Shown: positions 1-9,971 of the stretch, piece after piece | Position numbering within the stretch: the stretch's first letter is position 1 | Layout: every line of letters begins with the position of its first letter | Assembly (NCBI RefSeq): GCF_019972295.1 | Contig: NZ_BLJA01000001.1 | Coordinates: forward strand, 1,272,049-1,336,048 | Direction of reading: 5' to 3' | DNA length: 64,000 nucleotides | Origin: Geobacter sp. AOG2 | GTDB taxonomy: Bacteria > Desulfobacterota > Desulfuromonadia > Geobacterales > Pseudopelobacteraceae | The notes under the pieces: generated by a model | What the model was told of the DNA's origin: nothing | Database searches by the model: none | The model's input: the letters and a program-made list of their open reading frames with translations, nothing else | Program-made: the position numbers and the translations under genes

Positions 1-673
1 CGCGGCGCAGGTCGTTCTCCAACAGCAGTCGGCTGAATTCCGATTCGTAGCTTTGAGGCGAAAAGAAGCGGAAGGTGTTTTGCCCCAGGTCACGTGCCTT
101 GAGCAGGGCGGCATAGGCGTTTCTGATCAGCGCGTCGGCGCTGTCTCCCCCTTCGGGATAGGCGCAGATCCCCATGTTGGAGTTGATGATGAGCTCCTGG
201 CAGCCCAGTTGGAAGGAATCGGACAGGGCCTGAAAAATTCTTTCCACCACTCGTGCGACCCCATCTCTGTCCCCGGTCCGGGGGAGTAGCAGCAGAAATT
301 CGTCCCGCCCCGGCCGACACAGGTTGTCATGCTTCTGCAGGCACATCCCAAGGCGTTTGGCCACCTCCTGCAACAGGGCGTCCCCCACGAACTGGCCGAG
401 GGTATCGTTGATGAGTTTGAAGCGATCAAGAGAGAGAAAGATAACGGCAAGTTTTTCGCCGCTCTTTTTGGAGGAGACAAGGGCATCGTGCAGGGTATTG
501 TAGAATTGTATCCGGCTTGGCAGGCCGGTCACGTGGTCTATCAAGGGCGGGGGGCCGTTGATGTCACCCCGGCGCCGCATCTTCGCAACCGCGTTCTCCA
601 GGAAAGAAACCCGGTTTCGTAGTGTACCTATCTCTTTTTCAAGGTGTCGCCGCGTTCTGGTAGCATCGTGCAT
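1..673 (-). CDS. GGDEF-domain protein, probably GGDEF-EAL (3' part outside window)
   Basis: The reading frame starts at an ATG whose first base is 673 and runs off the left edge, giving 224 visible residues. A short N-terminal region rich in charged residues leads into a GGDEF domain that opens with the usual DHVTGLPSR motif. The signature loop reads GRDEF rather than GGDEF, so cyclase activity is uncertain. The last visible residues (FSRLLLENDLRR) look like the linker that precedes an EAL phosphodiesterase domain in GGDEF-EAL proteins, so an EAL half is likely beyond the edge. The role would be making or breaking cyclic di-GMP. No strong ribosome binding site precedes the start. Confidence 0.8.
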   Translation of the reverse strand, partial: MHDATRTRRHLEKEIGTLRNRVSFLENAVAKMRRRGDINGPPPLIDHVTGLPSRIQFYNTLHDALVSSKKSGEKLAVIFLSLDRFKLINDTLGQFVGDALLQEVAKRLGMCLQKHDNLCRPGRDEFLLLLPRTGDRDGVARVVERIFQALSDSFQLGCQELIINSNMGICAYPEGGDSADALIRNAYAALLKARDLGQNTFRFFSPQSYESEFSRLLLENDLRR

Positions 674-1494
674 TGAAGTTCCCGTCGTTACGGTTTCAAT
701 CGAAAGATGACCACTTAAAGCCTGGAAGCTGCGGGAGATCGCATCGTCCCGACGAACAGCGCACATATATGAAATTTAAATACTCTTTATACCTTTTTTT
801 GCGGAAGTACAAGGGTTTAATGAAGATAGAGTACCCTGGTTCCTTGAAATGAAACTCCGGCCCACTAATTCTTGACTTCTACCTGCTCAAAATTTCAAAA
901 AAACTTGACGATCTCAACAGTTTGGACTATGAAGCTAAATTAGTATTTGATTATATTAATCTCTATGGTTTCAATTTTCCGAAGCTTGATGTGTTTACAC
1001 AATCCACCGCAACAAACGACACAAGCCTTTCGATACCCTGTTTTCTCAAGCCTTATTATAGTCTCCTGTTTGTAAAGATATAATATTATTTGTTATATTT
1101 GTTTGGTGCCTCTCCTGCTTTTTTAACAGGGTATCACCCCCGGAGGTGAGCCACGTTTTCAAATTTTGAAATCAAAGCGAGGTTAACTAGCTGTTTTGGT
1201 ATTATATTATTTCTTCTGGCAGATGTTATGTGTACCGTTTAGCTTGACTGGTTTTGTCGTTGATGGTTTTTCGGATATCACCCCATTCTACGTGGCGATA
1301 ACCAACCGCTATCTTCGATAATTTTTGGTACAATGAATGAGGACTTCTTACTGTAGTAATTAATAGCGCCGACAAATTATTGATAGTCGGGAAGATGGAT
1401 CGTATGTTTTGGCAAAAGCAGTGACGGGCCTTAGACTTCTCGTTACCGTTTTAAGATGCATAAGAATAGCTTTTCCCGGAATGGAGCAGTTCCC
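674..1494. other. Long AT-rich non-coding gap
   Basis: This gap of about 820 bases separates two divergent signalling genes. I find no convincing gene. It contains a sigma-70-like promoter candidate (TTGACG at 905, TATGAA at 928, 17-base spacer) and a perfect 11-base inverted repeat (GATACCCTGTT at 1032-1042 and its complement at 1125-1135). No c-di-GMP riboswitch pattern was seen although the neighbours handle that messenger. Confidence 0.4.
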
Positions 1495-4400
1495 ATGAAT
1501 TTTCGCACGCGCTCTTGGTGGTTCATAGTGCTCATAACAGTATCTGCTCTTACGGGTACCGGCGGCGCGTCGCAATCAACTAAAAGTTCCAAAGGAATGC
1601 TGATACTGACTCCGGAAGAGAATGCCTGGCTTGCCGCACACCCGGTCGTGCGTGTCAGGATCAGTCGAACCTACCCACCGTTTGAATTCTTCGATCAGGG
1701 CCATTTCCAAGGCATGGCGTACGACCATCTCATGCTTATTGGCAAACAGCTGGGCATCGAGTTTCGGCCGGAACCCGACATGTCATGGAAGGATGCGCTT
1801 GAGTCCCTCAAGAACAAGAGCGGAGTTGACCTTGCCCTGATGATAACTCATGATAAGAACCGGGAAAGTTTTATCGAATTTACCAAAAATTATATATCAT
1901 TCCCGCAAGTCATCTTCACTCGTAAAAATAGTAAATTTATTTCCAATATTAAGGATCTTTCCGGTGGCGTAATCGCCACGGAAAACGATTTTATCGAGGC
2001 GGCCAAGATCCGGCACGATGTCCCTGAAGTAAAGGTCATCGAAACTCCCACAACTGCTACATCGCTTGAAGCGGTCGCAACGGGGAAAGCCGATGCCTAT
2101 GTCGGCAACCTGGCTGTTGCAAGTTACCTCATTGAGAAGAAAGGCCTTGTGAATCTCAAGGTGGTTGCACCCTCTCCCTATCCCGAGGATGCCTACGCCA
2201 TGGGTGTCCGCAAGGACTGGCCCGAACTGGCGCGTATTCTCGATAAGGCGCTCATGTCGATACCTGCCGAGGAGCATCGCGGGATAGAACAAAAATGGCT
2301 CTCACTCCGCTACGAACACGGTATTCGTCCGCGCGACGTCATCAAATGGGCTCTGGCTGTAGCCGGTATAGCGCTGGCCTTTATTGTCCAGTTGCGACGT
2401 ATGGTACGAAATAGAACTATTGAGCTCGAACACGAAATTGAAACCCGTAAACGGACGGAGGACTCGCTACGACAACGTGAGGCCGAGTTGCAGTCGCTTT
2501 ACATGGCTGCCCCGGTTGGGATTGCGTATGTCAAAGATAGGATATTCCTGAAGGTTAATGATGCCATGTGCGCCATGTACGGGTTCACGAGGGAAGAGTT
2601 GATCGGGCAAAAGACAAGAATAATTTACGCGAGTGAGGAAGATTTCGAGACAGTCGGATCGGATATTTACGCGAAGGCAATGGTAAATGATGCAACAATG
2701 CTTGAAATCCAAGGTGTCACAAAGCTGGGGTATAGGCTCGACGTTTTGGTAGGCATTGCGCCGTTGGTTCGTGGAGATACATCGGCAGGTTTCGTTGTTA
2801 TGGTGCTTGATGTTACTGAAAGAATAAAGGCCGTAAAAGCCCTGAAGGAAAGTGAAAAGCGTTTCCAGACTATTTTCGATGAAAACCCCTTGAGCATTTT
2901 CCTTCATGAAATTGAAACCGGAGAATTTGTCGATGTTAATCATCGTTGTTGCGAGCTCCACGGCATCAGCAAGGAGTTGGCAATAGGTAAAAGAGCTGAT
3001 GAACTGGGAATTATGTCAAAAGCCGAATTCCAGCGATTCAATAAAATATTTATTGAAACCGGCAGCATTGATCAAGAGGAAATGGCCTGTGTCGATTTTA
3101 AAGGCAACCTGGTTTCCATGCTGATTTCTGCAAGAGCAATCGAGATCTCAGGTAAGCAGTATGGCATCACGATGTCCCAGGATATTACCGAAAAAAGACG
3201 TGCAGAAGAAAATCTCAGCCGGTCTGAAGAAAAATACCGGAACATCTTTGAAAACGCTCCTATCGGTATTTTCCAGTCGCTGCCTAGCGGACAATTCATA
3301 ACGGTCAATACTGTATATGCACATATTTTTGGCTATGAAACTGCTGAAGATATGATTGCAGGTGTTCCCGATATCCCCCATCAACTCTATGCTCAGCCTA
3401 GACAACGGGAAAAAATCCTGCGACAACTTGAAGTATCTGATCTGGTGGTTTGCGAAGAGCTGGAAGCGATACGGAAGGACGGCTCTCATTTCTATGCCAA
3501 CCTCTACATGAGGGCAATGCGGAATGAACAGGGCAAAGTCGAGGTGCTGGAAGGATTCCTTTCTGATGATACCCAACGTAAATTAATTAAGGATGAATTG
3601 GTTGATCGTGAAGAACGGATGAGGCTCTATATTGAACGATTACCGATTGCCTGTATTGTCTTCGACAAGGATTATACCGTCCAAAGCTGGAATCCTGCTG
3701 CAGAAAGAACTTTTGGTTATTCACCGGAGGAGGCTGCGGGCAGGAAAGCTACTGAGCTGATTGTGCCACCATCAGCAAGACCACTTGTTGATCAGGTCTG
3801 GCAGAGACTGCCGGCAGGAGATCTGGAAGCCACGGGTACCAGCGAAAACGTGACCAAAGATGGTAGGACTATTCTTTGTGAGTGGACCAACACCCCCCTG
3901 CGGGATGCTAAGGGAGAGGTAAGCGGCGTCATATCCATTGCCCAGGACATCACAGAATGGAAGCTGGCCCAGGAGATGATGATCCAAAACGAGAAAATGA
4001 CGATGATTGGCTGCCTGGCCGCCGGTTTGGCACATGAGATAAACAACCCGGTCGGCATCGTTGTGCAAGCGATACAAATTATGGAGCGACGCCTCTCCCC
4101 CGAACTGGTGGTGAATACCAGAGTTGCCGAGGAAGTTGGCGTTGATCTCGGGATGGTGCGTAACTATCTGGAGAGACGGGAAATCTTTAATTTTATCACC
4201 AGTATGAAAGAAGCGGGAAAGCGCGCAACAAAGATAATCAAAAACATGCTGCAATTTGCGCACAAAAGCGATTCCTGGAACCAGTTGAGCAACTTGCCGG
4301 ATGTCATAGAACAGGCCATCGAAATGTCGGAGAGCGACTACGATCTGCGCAGAAAATATGACATCAGAAATGTCAAAATCATAAGAAATTACGAAAACAA

Positions 4401-4782
4401 CCTTCCGCGAATTTTGATCAACATTACCGAAATAGAGCAGGTCCTTATCAACCTGATCAAAAACTCCGCGCAGGCGATGTGCGAGGATGACGCCGTGGAA
4501 GATCCTACGATCAGGATTAGCGTCTCCAGGGATGGCGAAACATTGGTGATAAAATTGGCTGACAATGGCCCCGGCATGACCAATGATGTCAAGAAGAGGA
4601 TTTTTGAACCCTTTTACACCACCAAAGAAGTGGGGGTAGGCACCGGCCTTGGCCTTGCGGTTTCGTACATGCTGATTACCAACAATCATAGAGGAAGCAT
4701 TGAGGTCGAGTCCAGCCCTGGCGAGGGGACATGCTTTACGATAAAATTGCCATTGGTCAACCAATTAAAAGGTGCGCCATGA
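1495..4782 (+). CDS. Sensor histidine kinase: periplasmic solute-binding domain, four PAS, kinase
   Basis: A 1095-residue membrane sensor kinase. The start at 1495 is preferred over an in-frame ATG at 1456 because GGAG lies at 1483-1486 and the signal segment follows at once. An N-terminal signal peptide leads to a bacterial extracellular solute-binding family 3 domain (about residues 30-270), then one membrane helix near 285-300. Four PAS domains follow. The phospho-acceptor is H847 in GLAHEINNP. The ATPase has its N box (INLIKNSAQAM) and G boxes (DNGPGM, GTGLGL). There is no receiver domain. The stop overlaps the start of the next gene by four bases, which marks that response regulator as the likely partner. 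The periplasmic ligand is unknown, probably a small solute such as an amino acid. Confidence 0.92.
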   Translation: MNFRTRSWWFIVLITVSALTGTGGASQSTKSSKGMLILTPEENAWLAAHPVVRVRISRTYPPFEFFDQGHFQGMAYDHLMLIGKQLGIEFRPEPDMSWKDALESLKNKSGVDLALMITHDKNRESFIEFTKNYISFPQVIFTRKNSKFISNIKDLSGGVIATENDFIEAAKIRHDVPEVKVIETPTTATSLEAVATGKADAYVGNLAVASYLIEKKGLVNLKVVAPSPYPEDAYAMGVRKDWPELARILDKALMSIPAEEHRGIEQKWLSLRYEHGIRPRDVIKWALAVAGIALAFIVQLRRMVRNRTIELEHEIETRKRTEDSLRQREAELQSLYMAAPVGIAYVKDRIFLKVNDAMCAMYGFTREELIGQKTRIIYASEEDFETVGSDIYAKAMVNDATMLEIQGVTKLGYRLDVLVGIAPLVRGDTSAGFVVMVLDVTERIKAVKALKESEKRFQTIFDENPLSIFLHEIETGEFVDVNHRCCELHGISKELAIGKRADELGIMSKAEFQRFNKIFIETGSIDQEEMACVDFKGNLVSMLISARAIEISGKQYGITMSQDITEKRRAEENLSRSEEKYRNIFENAPIGIFQSLPSGQFITVNTVYAHIFGYETAEDMIAGVPDIPHQLYAQPRQREKILRQLEVSDLVVCEELEAIRKDGSHFYANLYMRAMRNEQGKVEVLEGFLSDDTQRKLIKDELVDREERMRLYIERLPIACIVFDKDYTVQSWNPAAERTFGYSPEEAAGRKATELIVPPSARPLVDQVWQRLPAGDLEATGTSENVTKDGRTILCEWTNTPLRDAKGEVSGVISIAQDITEWKLAQEMMIQNEKMTMIGCLAAGLAHEINNPVGIVVQAIQIMERRLSPELVVNTRVAEEVGVDLGMVRNYLERREIFNFITSMKEAGKRATKIIKNMLQFAHKSDSWNQLSNLPDVIEQAIEMSESDYDLRRKYDIRNVKIIRNYENNLPRILINITEIEQVLINLIKNSAQAMCEDDAVEDPTIRISVSRDGETLVIKLADNGPGMTNDVKKRIFEPFYTTKEVGVGTGLGLAVSYMLITNNHRGSIEVESSPGEGTCFTIKLPLVNQLKGAP

Positions 4783-6539
4783 TGAACAGCGAAAATGCAA
4801 AAATACTGGCCATAGAGGATGACCCGGGCATCCGCATGTGTTTTGTGGCATTTTTAGAAGACCTCGGTTTTATGGTCATTGAGGCTGAAAATGGGGCGAG
4901 AGGGCTCGAATTATTTGATATTGAGCGTCCTGACCTTGTTCTGACCGATCTTAATATGCCGGTTATGGATGGTTATGGGGTCATCTCAGGGATAAAGGAG
5001 CGTAACCCGGAAGTCCCGATTGTGGTGGTCTCCGGGGCCGGAGCGGTGAATGATGCCATAGAGGCCGTTAGAAGAGGGGCATGGGATTATATCACAAAGC
5101 CTGTTCAGAGCTTGCGTGATCTTCAGGAGGTCATTGAAAGAGTATTGAAGCGCTCCAAACAGATAAAGGAAACCAATGCATATCAGAGAAACCTTGAGGT
5201 GCTGGTCAACAAACAGTCGGAAAAACTTCAGGTGCTTGAAAGCTTCGACAATATCACCGGCCTGCCGAATCGAACCAGACTGGGTGACATCTTTTATGAG
5301 GCTGTCACCAGGAAACATTTTTCGGGAAATGTTGCCATCCTATTACTGCAAATAAACAGTCTCAAATTTGTGAACGAGACATACGGGTATGAATTTGGTG
5401 ACCATCTGCTCGTCGCAGTAGGGAAGCGCCTTGTAGAGTTGGTACGTGATCCTAACGTAATATCAAGAGTTACGGGCAGCAAGTTTGCGATAATGACTGT
5501 AGATGGACAGAACTTGCTGAGTCTTATCAATGACGTCATCAAAATTTTTGACACACCGTTTAGTATAAATATGCACGAATTTTTTCTGGGGGTAAGCATT
5601 GGAGTTGCTGTTTTCCCTGTCGATGGCGAATCTCTCGACAGACTCCTCCAGAGTGCTGAAACCGCAATGTCCGAGGCAACCCTGCTTGGTAAGAATAAGT
5701 ATTTATTCTATTCCAATGATCTCAGTCTTAAGGTTCAGAAACGTCTGGAGATGGAGAATCGCCTTCGCCATGCCCTTCAGCGAGGTGAGTATTTTCTCCA
5801 ATATCAACCCAAGTTCGACGCAAAGACCCATCTTGTCGTTGGAATGGAGGTTCTGGTACGGTGGCACCCCACCGGAGAAAAGCAGATTGTTGCACCATCG
5901 ACGTTTATTCCCATCCTGGAGGAGACAGGTTTGATTGACCAGGTTGGCGAATGGGTTTTGCGAACAGCTTGCGCACAATATGTTAAGTGGAGATCTGAAG
6001 GAATGTCCCCTTTGAAGATTTCGGTAAATGTTTCCGCTCACCAATTTCATTCAGGCACCCTCGTGAATATGATTGGTGCGGTCCTGAACGATACCGGAAT
6101 GGAGCCATCATGCCTATGTCTTGAGCTTACTGAAAGTATCGTCATGAGGGACATCAACCAGACGCTTGAGACCCTTCAAACCATTGCGGATATGGGCCTA
6201 AAACTCTCGCTGGATGATTTTGGTACCGGCTACTCGTCGCTCTCGTACCTGAGGAGGATGCCGTTCCATGAGATCAAAATTGACCGTTCTTTTGTGATGA
6301 ATCTTCCCCATGAGAAAAACTCGGTAGCCATTGCGGAGTCAATTATTTCGATGGCCCATAGTTTGAACATGACAATTGTCGCTGAAGGTGTCGAAACAAA
6401 AGAGCAACTGGATTTCATGGTTGACCGCCAGTGCGAGGAAATTCAGGGATTTTATTTCTGCAAACCACTGCGAGTCGAAGATATGTCGGCTATTTTTTCC
6501 GGTATGGCATGTATTAGGTATTGCGTGGCTACGGCATAG
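4779..6539 (+). CDS. Response regulator with GGDEF and EAL domains (c-di-GMP phosphodiesterase)
   Basis: A 586-residue cytoplasmic protein. The N-terminal receiver carries the phospho-acceptor D57 (VLTDLNMP). A short helical linker leads to a GGDEF domain whose signature is lost (TGSKF), so it should not make c-di-GMP. The C-terminal EAL domain looks intact: the EVL variant of the signature, then NVSAHQF, LELTES, DDFGTGYSS, IKIDRSF, AEGVET and QGFYF. It is therefore best read as a phosphorylation-controlled phosphodiesterase. Its ATG overlaps the stop of the upstream kinase (ATGA), which implies translational coupling and a cognate pair. A second ATG three bases on (4782) could also be used. 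Confidence 0.9.
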   Translation: MMNSENAKILAIEDDPGIRMCFVAFLEDLGFMVIEAENGARGLELFDIERPDLVLTDLNMPVMDGYGVISGIKERNPEVPIVVVSGAGAVNDAIEAVRRGAWDYITKPVQSLRDLQEVIERVLKRSKQIKETNAYQRNLEVLVNKQSEKLQVLESFDNITGLPNRTRLGDIFYEAVTRKHFSGNVAILLLQINSLKFVNETYGYEFGDHLLVAVGKRLVELVRDPNVISRVTGSKFAIMTVDGQNLLSLINDVIKIFDTPFSINMHEFFLGVSIGVAVFPVDGESLDRLLQSAETAMSEATLLGKNKYLFYSNDLSLKVQKRLEMENRLRHALQRGEYFLQYQPKFDAKTHLVVGMEVLVRWHPTGEKQIVAPSTFIPILEETGLIDQVGEWVLRTACAQYVKWRSEGMSPLKISVNVSAHQFHSGTLVNMIGAVLNDTGMEPSCLCLELTESIVMRDINQTLETLQTIADMGLKLSLDDFGTGYSSLSYLRRMPFHEIKIDRSFVMNLPHEKNSVAIAESIISMAHSLNMTIVAEGVETKEQLDFMVDRQCEEIQGFYFCKPLRVEDMSAIFSGMACIRYCVATA

Positions 6540-6579
6540 TGGTACTCAATACTTATTTCAAATAATGAGGTTCTGCATA

Positions 6580-9500
6580 ATGGGTGCAAACGACTACCAG
6601 GAAATTCGGCAACTATTTGATGAATACCTGCAAATGTACGCATTCCGCGATGATCGTCTCACGAGCTATTTCAGTGACGATTTTTCCGGCTTTACCGGAG
6701 GCGGTGATTTTCTCGTCAAAGACAGGGATGAGTGGGTAGCGATTACCCGTAAGGATTTCGCCCAGGTTAAGGAGCCGCTCCGTATCGAGCTCAAGGATCT
6801 TGCAATCCAGTCCCTGTCTGATACGGTTGCCGTCACAACCGGGTTTTTCAACATTCATTTGCCAATTGAAGACCACATTCTGTCACGAGAGACTGCACGC
6901 CTTGTCCTGATCTTCCGAAAGGAATCAGCAGGCTGGAAAATATCTCATAGTAGTATTTCCATCCCTTACGCTCTTGTTCGTGAAGGAGAAGTCTACCCTC
7001 TCCAAGAGTTGGTCGAACGCAATAAGCTTCTGGAAGAGCTTGTTGTCGAACGGACTAGGCAACTTTCCGAGGCAAACTATCAACTTATAGAGACAAATGA
7101 AAAACTTGCGAAAGAGGTTGCAACACACAAGCAGTCTGAAGAGGCGCTTCGAGTCAGCAAGGAACAGTTGAGGGTGGTTTTCGATGCTTCGGAGGCAGGC
7201 ATTATCCAGGTGTCTCCGCAAGGAATTATTGAATTTAGTAACAGACGGATGGCGGATATGTTTGGGGAGTCACCTCAGGAATTGATCGGTACTCCCTACC
7301 AAGATCACCTGCATGAGTCGGAAAAGCAGATTGGCGATGCGCAAATGCACCAACTAATTCAGGGCAAGATTCAATCGGTATCGCTGGATCGGCATTATAT
7401 CCGTAAGGACGGCACGTCTTTCTGGGGGCACTTGTCTGGGCGGAGACTGGAAAACCCGGACGGGAGCCTACACGCACTGGTCGGGGTCATAGCCGACATC
7501 ACCGAGCGCAAGCAGGCGGAGAATGAATTGCGGAAGAGTGATGAACGAATGCGGCTCTTCTTCGAACACCAGATTGTTGGTATGGCAATTACATCTCCCG
7601 AGAAGGCCTGGCTGCAGGTAAACGATCAACTCTGCAAGATGTTGGGTTATTCCCGTGAAGAGTTGGCAATCCTATCCTGGGAAGAACTTACGTATCCGGA
7701 GGATCTCGCTCTCGATCTTGATAAATTCAACCGTCTCCTGTCAGGCGAAATCAACGATTATTCCATTGAAAAAAGGTTCATGCACAAAGACGGATCGATT
7801 ATCCATACAAATCTTTCGGTTGGCTGTGTCCGTCACACTGATGGCTCTGTTGACTATGTTCTGGCTCTCCTCGAAGATATTTCCTCCACCAAGCTATTAG
7901 CCCTCAAGCGTGAAGAAGACCAGCGTTTTTTGCAGACCATACTTGATTCCATATCGGACTTTATTTTTTACAAAGATAAAAACAGCATGTTCCTGGGTTG
8001 TAATGACTCATATGCATCACGTTATATCGGCCTTTCTAAGGATCAAATTATCGGCCATCCTGACGGAGAATTCATCAATGATCGAGAGTCGGTCAGAAAA
8101 TATATCGAGTCAGACCGTCAGGTAATTAGTTCGGGACGACCTTTGATGCTCAAGCACTGGATTACCTTGGCAAATGGACAAAAGACCTTGGTCGAAGTGG
8201 TCAAAAGCCCTTTTTATGACACCAACGGTCAGGTGGCAGGTGTAATAGGCGTCGCCCGTGACATTACAGAGCACCATTTGGCTCTTGAAACGATTACCCG
8301 AGAGAAGGAGGCCGCCCAGCGCTATCTTGATATCGCCGGAGTAATGTTTTGCGCCCTGAACAGGGCAGGTGAGATCATCCTCATAAACAAGAAGGGCGCC
8401 GAGATTCTTGGTTATGACGATAATGAACTGCTGGGCCAGAACTGGTTTGACGTGTGCCTGCCGTATCACGTCCGAAAGTCGGTAAAAGGCGTTTTTGCAT
8501 TACAACTTGCCGGCGAACTGACTCCTGTTGAGTTCTATGAGAACTCGGTGATCAAAAAAAATGGCGAAGAACGGCTCATTGCCTTTCACAACACGCTTCT
8601 GCGTGACGAGGCCGGGATTAGTGGCGTGCTTTTTTCTGGGGAAGACATCACAGAAAAGCGCCTGACTCAAAACGAACTCCTGAAAAATCAAAAACTGGAA
8701 TCACTGGGCGTCCTCGCTGGCGGTATCGCACACGATTTCAATAATATTATCACCGGTATCATGGGGAACATCTCCTTTGCCCGCATGTCACTCGGAAAGC
8801 CTGACAAAGCGGATCAACTGCTTGAAAATGCTGAGAAAGCATCCATGCGGGCATCTTCGCTTGCTACCCAACTCCTGACTTTTGCAAAGGGTGGCACGCC
8901 TATTATGAAAAAGGTGTCAGTTGGCCATATTTTGGAGGAAACACTCTCATTGACTCTTAGGGGGGCAAACGTCAAAGGAGTCGTTGATATTCCCGAGTCG
9001 CTTCACGCGATAGAAGCCGATGAAGGGCAATTAAGTCAGGTGTTTAATAACCTTATAATCAACGCCGTGCAAGCAATGCCTAAGGGAGGTTCGCTGACTA
9101 TCAAGGCGGAAAATGTCACATTGGTCGCTCAAAACAAGATGCTGCTCCCGCCGGGAACGTATGTCATGCTGGTGTTTACCGATCAAGGCTGCGGTATTTC
9201 GGAAGAAGATCTGAAGAAGATATTTGATCCCTACTTCACCACAAAAGCCGGCGGAAACGGTTTGGGACTAGCCTCTGCTAACTCAATAATAAGAAGGCAT
9301 AACGGGTATATCGGTGTAAAATCGATTGCAGGAGAAGGGGCGACCTTTCAAATCTACCTGCCAGCAATTGATGAAGCATACGCAAACCACCAGTCGGACA
9401 GCGTTACCCAGACGACAGATGGCCATATTGGCGGTTCAATTCTGGTTATGGACGATGAGAAGATGATTCTGGAACTATTGACTGAAATGTTGGAATACCT

Positions 9501-9810
9501 GGGGTGCCACGTGACTACATGTGAGAATGGCACGGAGGCAGTTGCAAAGTATAAAGCGGAATTTGACTCGGGAAAAACCTTTACGGCGGTTATTATGGAT
9601 TTGACCGTTCCAGGCGGGATGGGCGGAAGGGAAGCAGCAGAGCAAATACTTGCCTTTGATCCGAAAGCGAGCCTGATCGTGTCGAGCGGTTATTCCAACG
9701 ATTTAACCATGGCCGACTATGGTTCCTATGGCTTTATCGGTGCGGTGACAAAGCCTTACAACTTGAGTAAGTTGAGTCAACTGCTGAGTTCAATCGTGTG
9801 TAGAGGTTAA
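6580..9810 (+). CDS. Hybrid histidine kinase: NTF2-like domain, PAS repeats, kinase, receiver
   Basis: A 1076-residue soluble hybrid kinase. The start at 6580 is chosen because GAGG lies at 6567-6570; ATG 6565 is an alternative. Residues 1-135 resemble a SnoaL/DUF4440-type NTF2 fold, which often binds small ligands. A coiled coil (ELVERNKLLEELVVERTRQL) and four PAS domains follow. The kinase acceptor is H718 (GGIAHDFNN), the ATP-binding boxes are intact (DQGCGI, GNGLGL), and a C-terminal receiver has D1007 (IMDLTVPG). There is no transmembrane segment. It sits 40 bases after the REC-GGDEF-EAL gene and may share its transcript. The output partner cannot be identified from the window. Confidence 0.9.
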   Translation: MGANDYQEIRQLFDEYLQMYAFRDDRLTSYFSDDFSGFTGGGDFLVKDRDEWVAITRKDFAQVKEPLRIELKDLAIQSLSDTVAVTTGFFNIHLPIEDHILSRETARLVLIFRKESAGWKISHSSISIPYALVREGEVYPLQELVERNKLLEELVVERTRQLSEANYQLIETNEKLAKEVATHKQSEEALRVSKEQLRVVFDASEAGIIQVSPQGIIEFSNRRMADMFGESPQELIGTPYQDHLHESEKQIGDAQMHQLIQGKIQSVSLDRHYIRKDGTSFWGHLSGRRLENPDGSLHALVGVIADITERKQAENELRKSDERMRLFFEHQIVGMAITSPEKAWLQVNDQLCKMLGYSREELAILSWEELTYPEDLALDLDKFNRLLSGEINDYSIEKRFMHKDGSIIHTNLSVGCVRHTDGSVDYVLALLEDISSTKLLALKREEDQRFLQTILDSISDFIFYKDKNSMFLGCNDSYASRYIGLSKDQIIGHPDGEFINDRESVRKYIESDRQVISSGRPLMLKHWITLANGQKTLVEVVKSPFYDTNGQVAGVIGVARDITEHHLALETITREKEAAQRYLDIAGVMFCALNRAGEIILINKKGAEILGYDDNELLGQNWFDVCLPYHVRKSVKGVFALQLAGELTPVEFYENSVIKKNGEERLIAFHNTLLRDEAGISGVLFSGEDITEKRLTQNELLKNQKLESLGVLAGGIAHDFNNIITGIMGNISFARMSLGKPDKADQLLENAEKASMRASSLATQLLTFAKGGTPIMKKVSVGHILEETLSLTLRGANVKGVVDIPESLHAIEADEGQLSQVFNNLIINAVQAMPKGGSLTIKAENVTLVAQNKMLLPPGTYVMLVFTDQGCGISEEDLKKIFDPYFTTKAGGNGLGLASANSIIRRHNGYIGVKSIAGEGATFQIYLPAIDEAYANHQSDSVTQTTDGHIGGSILVMDDEKMILELLTEMLEYLGCHVTTCENGTEAVAKYKAEFDSGKTFTAVIMDLTVPGGMGGREAAEQILAFDPKASLIVSSGYSNDLTMADYGSYGFIGAVTKPYNLSKLSQLLSSIVCRG

Positions 9811-9971
9811 AATAATACGGCACACTTGCCAGAGCAAGCCCAAAAAGTAATTTACACAGAATATCTGATGAGCTGTAATTAAATAGTATTTGTTGTATTT
9901 TGGCCTTACCCTGCTCTGACGGGTGACCATTTTTTATTGAAATGTCTATGCATGGATAACCGGAGGGGTAA

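Noticed and set aside
674-1494. A possible c-di-GMP (GEMM) riboswitch, common in Geobacter near such genes
   Set aside because: I looked for the conserved GEMM core phrases here and in the other signalling gaps and did not find them.
3772-4764. A 330-codon open frame on the minus strand inside the first sensor kinase
   Set aside because: It lies fully antisense to well-conserved kinase codons and its translation resembles no protein; it is a shadow of the kinase reading frame.
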